Of a stretch of 64,000 nt of DNA, positions 22,381-33,059 are shown one piece after another. The stretch is from Glomus cerebriforme. Taxonomy: Eukaryota; Glomeromycota; Glomeromycetes; Glomerales; Glomeraceae. Where the stretch lies: contig QKYT01000224.1 of NCBI GenBank assembly GCA_003550305.1, forward strand, positions 56,347 to 120,346. The letters are read 5' to 3'. Positions within the stretch are counted from its first letter, which is position 1; every line of letters begins with the position of its first letter. A program made the position numbers and the translations under genes. The notes beneath the pieces are model-generated. The model was not told the DNA's origin. It worked only from the letters and a program-made list of their open reading frames with translations, and did not search any database.

Positions 22381-24895
22381 TTACATTCTTTCCCTTACCC
22401 AATTTTCCAATCCATTGGCTACCCATAATTCCTGGACACTTCTTCCTAAAATGCCAACCTTAAATACAGTTTCTGGCTCATTTAAACCTTTAATTATTAC
22501 TTTACCTTCTGCTATTTTAACTTCAGCATCCAATTTTGTGCGTGTTGTTGGCTCATTTGAACCATATACTTTTTTTAATAAACGTACTAGATCAGGTGCT
22601 TCAAGACAAAGCAAAGCGTTATTAATGGAATTTCTTTTAAATGTTTCAGAAAAGGACCCGGCAATAACAAGAATAACACCACTTGCTTTAACTGCAGTGG
22701 CAGCTTGTTCTCTTGATGATCCAGTACCAAAATTAAATCCACCTACTAAAATGTCTCCCTATAAAATAAATTTATTTAATTTATTAATAATATTACGATA
22801 AAAAGTTCATTTATTATTTATTACCTTGGAAATAATATTTGCAAATTTAGAATCATAATTTTCCATAACAACTTTAGCCATTTGTTCTGGTGTAATATCA
22901 TCAACATAAGTATATTTTCCAGGATAGATTCCATCGGTATTTAAATTATCTGCATGGCAAAATATCAATTCTCCTTGAATTACTTCTGGAAATCCAGGAA
23001 TTGTAGGCTCAACAGTTGATAATGTTTCGAAAGCTTGTTTAGACTGATTAATATCACAAGTTATGATTGGTGTTTGATAAATGGGAAAATCGTACGATGA
23101 TATTGTGGATATGAAAGCTGGACTTGCGATTTTACCAGCTACTGCTGAAGCGGCAACTACAGCTAATGTTTATGGACAGTTATTTAAAAGAGAATAATAA
23201 TAATATAGATACGAAAAAATAATTGACTGACTGAGCTACCTGGTGATGCAAGGTAGGCCAACGCATTCGGTGAACCCATGCGACCCTTAAAATTTCGATT
23301 TGTTGCAGAAATACCAACTTCACCATCTTTCAAGAGACCTACACCGAGACCTAAACTCACAAAAGAAGAATTGTCACTTTATGTTAAATATTACAATCAA
23401 TGATATCAATCAATGATATATACTCACCAATACATGGTCCACAACCAGCGGGTAATATTTTTGCTCCTGCATCAATTAATACTTCCCAATCACCATTTGC
23501 TTCAGCATCTTTTTGTACTTCACTACTTGCGGCTGCTACATAAAATTCAACCCCATTCGCTATTTTTTTACCCTTAATAACTTGTGCAGCCGAATGTAGG
23601 TCTTCAACACGTGAATTAACGCATGAAACAAGGTATGCCTTTTGAATTGTAATATCTTGTTTTTCAAGTTCAATAAGAGGCGTTGAAACTTTAACAGAAT
23701 TAGGCCCAGAGACATGGGGAGAAAGTGTTGAAAGATCCAATGATAAATATTTATGATAATAAGCATTAGGCGAAGCACTTAAAGGATTCTTCTCAATTTC
23801 GTCAATTCTTTCATTATTAATTCTAGGATGCTTGAATGGCTGTGTATGTTTTAAATTTTTATTTTCAAATCTCATGAGCTCTAATTTTTCAACTCTGTTA
23901 CGAAGCCATTTAATAGTGGTTTTATCAACTGGGAAAACACCAGCCAATGCACCCCATTCTGTTGTCATATTAGCAATTGCTAATCGATCTGATAAACTAA
24001 GTCCATGAATTCCTTCACCTGTAAACTCTATAGCACAATTTAAAACTTCATCGTTATTAAACATTCCACACAAAGTAATTATAATATCTTTTCCCGTTAC
24101 TCCATCAGGCAATTTGCCTTTAAGCTCTACTTTTACAACAGGAGGAATTTGCCACCAGGTCCTTCCAGTTGCCCATAATGCTGCGGCATCTGTCCGAACT
24201 ATCGGTGTTCCCAAACATCCAATTCCGCCATACATATTAGAGTGTGAATCGGATGCTACAGTTAAAGTGTATGGGAAGGCGTAACCTTCTTCAATGAGAA
24301 TTTGATGTCCAATTCCCCTTCCTGCAGGATAAAAATCTACATTATGAAGATTTGCAAATCTTTCAATTGAATTATATTTTTCTAAATTCTTAAATGAAAT
24401 AAATAAATTAATTTTGATTTAATAAAAGGGAATAACCGTTAATCATGTCCTCTTACTTTCTGGGATTTATTTTGTACATCATGATCCAAAGTAAATACTG
24501 CTTGTCTAGGAAATTTAAATTTTTGCGCACCTATACTTTTAAACCTAATTGATTAAAAGGAATAATCTTATAAATAAAGCTTTACATTAGATATATAAAA
24601 TCATTTCATTAAACAAAATACTTTCTTTTCAATGAACCTACTTTGTCATTACAGCTGCAGTGTTGTCATGAGTCATTACATGCTCTGGTTGAATAGTTAC
24701 AAAATCCCCACTTTTAACTTTTGAACCTGGTGATAAATTTAACGCGTACTTTTGTACAATTTTTTCTATAAGATTTTGATTACTAGTTTCCGCTGCAAAA
24801 AATCGATATTGGTGAAAACCTTTATATTTTGTGGAATTCGTTAAAAAATTTCGTATTGGTTTAAACAGAATTGAACGTGTTATTAAGGAAGTCAT
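22381..24895 (-). CDS. LYS4: Homoaconitase, mitochondrial (lysine biosynthesis)
   Basis: This 4Fe-4S enzyme of the fungal alpha-aminoadipate pathway works on homoaconitate/homoisocitrate. Six exons (24895-24642, 24544-24457, 24388-23428, 23350-23240, 23162-22825, 22758-22381) give 709 aa, close to yeast Lys4. The N-terminus is Arg/Ser/Phe-rich without acid residues, fitting a mitochondrial presequence. Conserved blocks include [54 protein letters not shown], cluster cysteines in VSCVNSR and [19 protein letters not shown] and [10 protein letters not shown]. No break was found. It converges with the HbrB gene, with 98 bp between stop codons. Confidence 0.95.
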
Positions 24896-25484
24896 AATGC
24901 AAATATTTTTTTTTTTTTTACTGCTGATAACTGATAATACGCGTATGATTATCAAAATTCCCGTGTTTAACTCATAAATTTTTTACCTCATGTGACTTTC
25001 TAATCTTGGCCCAATTTACCGTTGCAAATTTTTGCTTAGTAATACCTTATCTAATACATAAATCCATTGTCTAAAAAGTTACTAATAGATCCATGAAGAC
25101 CTAAAACTTAAAAGAAACTAAAAATCTTATAATTTACTGTAAATCTAAAAAAAACTTACATCAAATAATAATAAAGTAGAATTAGTATATATTATTTTTT
25201 CTATTACAAATTAACATATAATATTGTAAATTTTTTATTATACCAAATCACAGTATAAATCTACATTTAACACGTTTTTCCCTAAATTTAAATATGATCA
25301 ATCTTCATTTTCTTTGTAATAATTGTCTTCACTTTCATTTATCTTCCGATTCACTTTCATTATCACTTTCATTTTCTGATTCACTTTCACTATTAATTTC
25401 ATTTCTTTAATACCTTTTCCTCTGTTATTTATCTCTTCCACTTTATTTTAAAATCGGTCGTGTAGCATAAATAAGTGTTACAAA

Positions 25485-25625
25485 ATACCCCCTGCGGTAT
25501 AAAACCCCCCACTTGTATCCTACCATCTATAGTACTCGGTATCTAATGAAGTACCCCTGGGTATTACTCAATTTTTAAACCAGGTTTTTGTATAAGATCC
25601 AGGGTATTGTAGACGGTAAATGTAT
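25485..25625. other. Isolated C/G-rich island with TACCCC palindrome-like words
   Basis: Within DNA of very low GC this 140-bp patch contains CCCCCTGCGG, AACCCCCCAC, TACCCCTGGGTA and CCAGGGTATT. TACCCCTGGGTA is a near-palindrome, and related words recur in inverted form. Its role is unknown. It might be the remains of an element end or a structured regulatory site. Confidence 0.4.
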
Positions 25626-26062
25626 TGAGAGTAGTTAATAATGATTGGCAAAATTTTATTTTAAATTATTAAAGCTATTTTCATTTTTTCAAAATTATTA
25701 TTAAATTGATCATATGATTTAAATTATGATTTCGCAAAATCACGTGATCGGATAATTCTAGCTTTTGCTATGTAGGTTCTCATTTGATAATATTATTAAT
25801 ATTATTTTCTTTAGCAAATTTTCAAAATCTTTTATTCTTTATTAATAATACTTAATAATATAGAGATATAATGATTGTTGCTAATCATATATTTTATTTA
25901 AATAAATAAAATAAAATTAAAATATCACTAAAATCTGTTACTTTTTGCATTAAATGAAATCTTAGGCTGAGTTTCATTATTACTCTTAAATTTATTTATT
26001 TTAAATTATTTTTTCTTTTAATTTCTGACTATTTTTAATTTTTATATTTTTAATAGGATTTT

Positions 26063-26684
26063 GTAATTTATCACCATAGTGATGCATTACCAGTTATGTG
26101 ATTTATAATTCTGGTCAGAATTAAATAATCATTAATAAAATTGCTTTTTTGAAAATACTGTATAACTTAAACCCAATTTTTGAGACAAATAAAATTGCCT
26201 TTTTGGATTATATAATGTTACTTAAGATTCAAATAAGGAAATTTTAGCTAGTGTTATAAAATTTGGACAAAATTAAATATGTAATAAATAACATGTAAAT
26301 AGTATTTATTATACCAAAAAAATTCTGTTCCTAGAATAAATAGTAAAAATGGAAAACTACAGTGTAATGCAGGGATGGCAAATTATTATATAGTACTAGG
26401 TAATAGAAACTATTGTAAGTTCGAAGCTTTGAGGAAAAAACTATTTGTGCGATATTATTTATTATTATCAGTATATCTTATCTAACGTAACATCAAAACA
26501 ATCAAAATAACAATTTTTATTTGTCAATTTACACGTGTGAACAACCAGAAATCATCACATGATTTTAATAATTTATTACCTTATGTAAACATATATAGTC
26601 CTTCACTTTGCTCCGAACAATAAGTCATGTGATATAATAAATCACGTGATAGGTTGCGATGCATCATCATAGCGATAAATTACT
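26063..26684. mobile_element. Candidate MITE with diverged terminal inverted repeats
   Basis: The left arm (26063-26108, GTAATTTATCACCATAGTGA then TGCATTACC...GTGATTTA) is matched in reverse complement by the right arm (26639-26684, GTAATTTATCGCTATGATGA then TGCATCGC...GTGATTTA), at roughly 70-75 percent identity by eye. The interior has no coding frame. The size (about 620 bp) and structure fit a non-autonomous DNA element. No clear target-site duplication was identified. Confidence 0.4.
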
Positions 26685-26939
26685 TTTTATCTTTTATATT
26701 TTTTTTTTGAATTTTTATTTATAATTTTGTATTAGAATCTTTATTATTTAAATTTTTCATTATCAAAACATCTGAAAAAAAAATTAACAATAATTTGATA
26801 ATCTAATAATCTTTAATCATTATATCATATAATATTTTTATTAAAAAGTAATAATTTTATTTGAAATATAACAATTTTTTCTATGATACTTATTTGATAA
26901 TAAGTATTTTTTTTATTTTTTTTTGTTTTATTTTATTAT

Positions 26940-27600
26940 ATATTTACTTTAATTCTATTTCTTTTTGTAGATTCTCTTAAATAGTTCATTTTTTTGACCT
27001 TAGAATAGTAATATCAATCAGCAGACTTCTACAGTATTCAGTATAGTTTTTATTTATATTAATTTATTTTTACTTATTTTTATCTTTTATCTTTTTTTTT
27101 ATAGGTTTTCTGAAACTTAAATCAGTTTATTCTTTATTTTTAAAATAGCAATATAGGTCAGCGAGAAACTTTTATAGAATTCAGTATATTAGTTTGAATT
27201 TTTTTTTCATTTTTATTTATTTTAATTTATTCTTACTTATTCTTACTTTTTTTTTTGTAGATTTTCTTAACAGTTTGTCCTTCAAACTTTGAAATGGCAA
27301 TATCAGTATGTTAATAATATTAGTTTTTCTTTAGATTTTCAAAGTTGATAAATAATATTGAAGTGGTAGTTTGTTTTTTTACAAAAAAAAAACTAAATTT
27401 TATTTTTTTTTGTAAGTTACCTTGAATCTTTTAGTTTTACTTCATTTCTTCTAATTTTAAAATGAAAATTTTGGTAGATTTCTTTAGAATTCAGTATATT
27501 AAAAAATTTTGGGATTTGTTTTTCTTTTTTATTCTATTTTTAATTTTTTTTTTTCTTTTTGTAGGTTTGGATTTTTGGATTAAAAGGTTATAGAATTTTG
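26940..27600 (+). repeat. Degenerate 135-155 bp tandem array with intron-like 3' ends
   Basis: Five units begin with a T-run ending in TTTGTAG, TTATAG or TTGTAAG, followed by a GATTTTCTTAA-like word, at about 26970, 27105, 27261, 27417 and 27565. AATTCAGTATATT recurs near 27033, 27178 and 27488. The units are too diverged to give a consistent reading frame. Confidence 0.5.
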
Positions 27601-28528
27601 TTTAAATAAGTGATATAAAGTAATAAAATAAGTATTTTTTCATTATAATTAACTAATTTTTTTTTTTCTTTTCCTTTTGGTTTTATATTTATATATAAAG
27701 GTCAAGTTAAACTTGTGAGTCAATAAGTCAAATTAAATTTGACTTGTTGTAATTCAACTTGTTATCATGAGTCAAAAATTTCACTGACTCAACTGATATT
27801 TTTATTTTGTTTTTTTAACTCTGGTTAAAATTATAGTTTTTGGCCAGAATTAAGTATTTACAAAAAAAATCTTTATTTGAAATTGCTGTACCACATAATC
27901 TATTACTTATAGCTGAGTAATACATATCTAAAATGTGTCAGATTTGTGATGCAATACTTTTTCAAAAAAATACATACTTTTTTTCTTTGACATAAAACTT
28001 ATAGTAAATGTAATTTTAGCTACTTTGCAAGTTTACTTATGCTTTGGATGAAGGTTTAAAATGCTGTTTTTGACTTTACATATAAATGATTGATTTTATC
28101 ATCTTTGCTAATAATTTCCAAAAATGGATTTGACAAAAATAAAATTTTTGTTAAAACTGCTTTTAACACTCCAAGTAAACTTGCAGAAGCAGATGAAATT
28201 AGATATATTTTAATAACTTTTAAAAGCTATATATTACTATAAAAACTATTATTTTTGTTGCACCACATCGGCTGCTGCACCACAAACCTGGCACATTTCT
28301 GGGCAATAAGTGATTTTTTTATAACACATGTTCTTTAACCAATCAAATGTTTTAAGTATTTTGTTGCGCCGCAATAGGTTAGCTGCGTTATTTAAAATTG
28401 TTGCGCCACTTACAATTTTAAACAAGCGACATGGCACAGCACATTTTCGCCGCCACGGAGTTGTGATTGTTTAAATAGAAAAAAAAATCTCTTGGACTAT
28501 AATAATTTGTTTTAACTGAGCGAGCAAT

Positions 28529-29090
28529 ATGGCTAAGAGTATGCGCAGTAAGATTAAAAGACGATTCCGCGCAATTAAACGACAAACCGTTTTCGCACCA
28601 GTTGAGACTGCTCGCATACAAAGACTTGCAGCAAAACAAACACAAACTGATCAACAAACGAATTCCTCTTTAATAAAATCAGAAGAAATACAACAATTGC
28701 TACCGCAACGCAAAGCAGAAAGTACTATATTTAGTCCAACAACAGATTTAACCTCAGGTTCGTTATATTATACAATATTAGGGTTGATAGATCCAGAAAT
28801 AATCGATCCAACGAATATTGAAGGGTTGATGAGTGTAATGTCTGGGGTGTTAGGTGATAGGTTTTAAAAGGAAAACCAATTAATTTAAATGTTAATATAT
28901 TGAATTCTTTTGTAATCTTTTTTTTAAAAATTTTTTTCTTGTGGCTGATTCAAATATATATAAAGATATGATAATTGATATTGATGCACCAAAGATCTCT
29001 ACAAGTGGGCCAAGGAATAGTAGACATCAACAATGGAAAAGGAAAAAGCTCGCAAGGAAAAAGAAACGGAATGGTTTAATACATTTTTAA
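28529..29090 (+). CDS. LLPH/YBL028C-like nucleolar protein (DUF2423 family)
   Basis: Two exons (28529-28853, 28966-29090) give 149 aa. The N-terminus MAKSMRSKIKRRFRAIKR is the hallmark of the LLPH/YBL028C family, small basic nucleolar proteins associated with 60S pre-ribosomes. The second exon supplies the equally typical C-terminus PKISTSGPRNSRHHQWKRKK with a Lys/Arg tail. The unspliced frame stops at 28867 and would lack this end. The donor (G-GTGATAGG) is weak, so the exact junction is uncertain, but frame and family ends agree. The middle is Gln/Ser-rich and poorly conserved. Confidence 0.75.
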
Positions 29091-29736
29091 TAATATTTTA
29101 TTTGATATTTTTTTTTCTTTTTGTTTGAATTTGGTAAAATAATTCATGATAAAGAACTTGCGTTTTTAGAAATGCAAAATTAGTATGTAGAAGTTGTTTT
29201 TTCTACAGGTATTTCTGGAACCTACTTTCGATAATGCTTGTAAGTCAATACTGTTATTTCACTTTTATTGTTTTAACATGCTTTTTATTTTGTAAATTAG
29301 TGGATCAAATAATATACTTTTGTCTTATTCGTTATTCTTTGAAACTAGTAATAACATTCGAAAAATAAATACAATTTGATTATAAATAATCAAAACATAT
29401 AAATTAATTAGTTAGATTAATGAATTCTTTCTAATACTTTAATTAACACTTTATTATAATAATATATTTAAAATAAATTCATTCAATAGCGACATTATCA
29501 GTACTAATGCTAAAGAAATTCATTTTAACAATAATTATAATTTGATGAATTTCTATGGTGCACGATAATGTTGTTAACTATCGTAATGGAAGTGGTCGCA
29601 TCTTTGAAGTTAAAAATTCTATATTTTCAACAAATGTCCGTGTTTTCCAAAATAATACATAAATATCCACTAATCAACAAATTTCACTATATTAAACCAA
29701 TGATGATAATATTATTTACCATTATTTCAAATATTT
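29091..29736. other. Convergent intergenic region
   Basis: AT-rich spacer between the LLPH-like gene and the importin-alpha-like gene. It must hold both 3' UTRs. A 65-aa frame at 29568-29765 overlaps the end of the opposite gene and is not credible. Confidence 0.55.
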
Positions 29737-32261
29737 TTAAAAGACATCAACACCTTCCATATTAATTCTTAATCTACCGACACGTTCCTCGATAGATGCT
29801 ATATCTATTCCATCATCGTCATCATTGCCTAGTTCATTACCATGTAAGTATCCATAGAACCATCTTTCCAATAAACTTCTTATTTTTTCTTTTATTGTTT
29901 CTGATAATCCTTGGTGATTGTGGGCGATAAGCAATGCTTTAACTAATCCTGATGCTGCTAATTGATCAGCATATGCATTTTGTGACGGCGGTGGAGGTGA
30001 AGAACTAGACATATCTCCAACTGAAAGAATATTAATTAACGTATCAATAAGCTTGTTCATTATTTCTTGAGGTGTTGATGGGTTTCGTAAATGATGAAGA
30101 AGAGGAGTAAGAATATCATATTGTAAGATTAAGCTATAAAGATTAAATATGATGAAATTTAAATTTAATATATTTTGATTCATTTTAACTGGCATTTCAA
30201 AAAAAAATTTTGGTTATACTAACTTGATGTGACCAGAATCATGCAAACTCGTGGAGTTACTTAAAACCCAACATGCTTCTTTCACAACCTTCACATCATT
30301 GTCCCAAAGCAAAGCGACAACATTTTCCATTAAATTTGGTTCATTTAATACGGCATTAACCTAAAAAAAAAAAACTCCCAATTAATTCAATAACTTCATA
30401 GCAATCCGTTAGTGGAAAATTTTTATTCTGAAAATAGTAAATTAAATTTATTCGTCAATTGAAGAAATACCTGACAATATGTGCCAGCGGCCACATTTGA
30501 TACAGCTAGACACGCATCTCTCCTTAATGTTAAATTTTTAGTTGATAAATATGACGTTGTTAAAACAGTCAATGCTCCAGCATCTATTACTGCCTGTGTT
30601 TGTTTCTCTAATAAGATAATAGAAAGTTTAAAAACGATGTAATTTTTATAAAGAATCTTTGATATAAATAACTACCTGCCCCTGATGCGATGTTCACTAA
30701 TGTTCGTAGTACGGGTAAGTGTACAGTTGATGTAAGACTATCCTCTCTATTAAATATTATTAAAATTATTATTTGAAAAAAAAAAAAAATTGTAACATCG
30801 AAAAAATTAGGTAATAGATCGTTACCTAAGAAGATCCACTAAGCGACGACATAATGAACTATCGCTTACTAAAGCATGTTCTCTATGTTTGTGAGTACCA
30901 TTCAATATTCTAGACATTCCCCAACTTTTTTAAATTATTAGTTCATATAAGGGTAAATGCGCATCATGATAATAAAAATCAACCGAAAAATAGAATATTT
31001 GATTCATGACTTACCAAGCATCAGAAATAATTTCTGCGTCATTAAGCTGTACCATATTAGCCAAAATCGGGAAAGCTGGTGTAATCTATTAGTATAGTAT
31101 CAATAAATAACATATCCCGTTATTTGTTGAGTTTACCTTATAATTATATAAAACAAATAATATTATTGTAAAAATTTACCAATCCCCATGATGGATCTGA
31201 ACAGCGACAACCACGACACATATTTGCGGTAGCCCAAACTGTAATTCTTACGGCCATGTAATCATATATTTCATAATTCGATAAAATATAAAGTAAAGGA
31301 TCCAGCACACCGGCAGATAATATAATATGTCTAAATACAACACCATCTCCAGCAATATTGCCTAATGCCCATATGATCTTTAAATAAGAATTACTAATTA
31401 ATATTAATTAATAGATAATTTTAAAAAATTATATATAGAAAAAAAAAATCATTACCTGAGTTTGAACTTCAATATTGTTGGAAGTTGATAACACTTTAAT
31501 AAGGTGTTGTGTTACACCACCAGCAACGAGAGCTTCAGTATGTTGTGTAGAGCCAGCCTACAATAAGGATCTTACGAATTAATTATTAAATTATAACATA
31601 TAATATTGAAAGGACATAACTTCAATAAATAAATCAATCCTTACAGCTATATTTGTAATTATCCAGGCTGTTTCATACTGAATAAAAAAAGTATGTTAAA
31701 AGAGAAAACATAAGCCTCTGAATATTCATGCATAAAAGTTACCTGTAATAAATGATCATCAAAGTTTTCAAGTAATTCTATCAACAATGGTATTATGTTC
31801 AATGAGAGAACGTTATCAACTCTTTCATCAACATTCTCTATAATAAAACATAAATCAAAAAATACGAATTAATAATCACAAATTAATAATAATTGATAAA
31901 AAAAAGGAATAACTTTATACTCACGCAAAGATAAATATTTACGAAGTCTAACAACTGCAGCGAGTCGTAATGCAGTATTATTAGAATGAAGAGCAGATAA
32001 AATTTCCTGCGAGTATTGTGGTAACTAACAAGTAAAAAAGTTAAATAAAAAAAAAAGAAATCGAAATTATAATAATGTGAAAAGATAGGTTGTCATTAGA
32101 ACACGTACTAGTGTTGAAACTTCACAAACTGGCAAACCGTCGTTGCTTCCAAGAACTTCTGTAGCATCAGAATGTACTGTAAGATTCGCCAATTTACGGT
32201 TTAAGAATTCGATTATGTCCGAGTCTTCTTCAGCTGTACTTTTTTCTGTTTGAGAGGTCAT
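29737..32261 (-). CDS. Importin-alpha-like (karyopherin alpha) armadillo-repeat protein
   Basis: This is a putative nuclear import adaptor that binds NLS cargo and importin beta. About twelve exons can be read on the minus strand, from the ATG at 32261 to the stop at 29739-29737. Successive ARM repeats contain YETAWIITNIA, IIWALGNIAGDGVVFRH, ITVWATANMCRG, DACWGMSRILNG, LPVLRTLVNIASGA, RRDACLAVSNVAAGT and EACWVLSNSTS, with the Trp/Asn ladder typical of importin alpha. The N-terminus (about 50 aa, acidic) has no obvious Arg/Lys-rich IBB helix, unlike classical importin alpha. The last junction uses donor GTTAGT at about 30212. The C-terminal tail is acidic (NDDDDG). Introns are 50-110 bp. Confidence 0.82.
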
Positions 32262-33059
32262 TATTTTTGGTTTGTAAACGCGTTCAAAAAGTGGAAGGTT
32301 TAAATTTTTGAAATTTTGTTGTTTTATATTTAAACTGAAAAAAAATTCTTCGTCGCCTTCTATTTGTCACGCCAATGCATATTCTTATTTAATCAGGGTG
32401 TGATAATTTAAGTGAGTGTTGATCAAAACGATATCTCGATATCTCGCACGGTGACGGCGCTTTAGCAAATCGGTATCTTTGTATCACTAATGTAACATTG
32501 TTTTGGTGAGGACCCATGAAAATGCTTTAAACTGATCAGCTGGCTTTTAATTGCATGATGATGAAAAGGATAATACGACCGTGAAAATCAGCAATGCAAG
32601 GTAGTCAATAAGACATTGTATTTAAAAAAATCTTTTTAATTTCAAAACGACTGCAATTACTAATCGAAAACAAAAAAGATAACGAGTGAATGGTCGCAAT
32701 TATCAGCCACATTATTTTTTAGAATTTGCCTACTTCTAATAGAATGATTGTTCATATAATAAAAAATATAGAAATTTTTAAAGTAGCTTTCCCAAACATA
32801 GGAACCCAAGAGAGTGGAGTATGAATAAGCGATTCCAAAAATAGTCTTTTGTCCCACTATACTAAAACTCTGGAATCATTTTCAATTCAAAGGTTTAAAG
32901 CACCTTCGTATCTGGTTTTTAAATTGTTAAACGTCGAATGTCTTTTTGGACCTTTAAAATAGGAAAAAACGAACTTTAAAGCCCATTTATTTAGTATTAA
33001 GGTTCGAATCACTAGTTTAAAGTATCGTTGCTTTGTTCCCTTTCTGCTAAATAAGCCAA
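32262..33059. other. Divergent promoter region, importin-alpha-like and Zn2Cys6 genes
   Basis: This 798-bp spacer separates two divergent start codons. It includes GATATCTCGATATCTCGC and a relatively GC-rich CACGGTGACGGCGC patch near 32445. Small minus-strand frames (32660-32857, 32887-33075) have no recognisable content. Confidence 0.5.

Larger units (their letters stand above)
24896..28528. other. Gene-poor 3.6 kb stretch with repeats
   Basis: There is no supportable gene. It holds an acidic-codon simple repeat (about 25316-25400, TTTCATT/GATTCACTTTCA units on the plus strand), a C/G-rich island at 25485-25625, a candidate 620-bp inverted-repeat element at 26063-26684, a degenerate tandem array at 26940-27600, and a patch with repeated TTGTTGCACCAC/TTGTTGCGCCAC words at 28254-28410. 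Several CACGTG-centred palindromes (25737, 26641) also occur. Confidence 0.6.
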
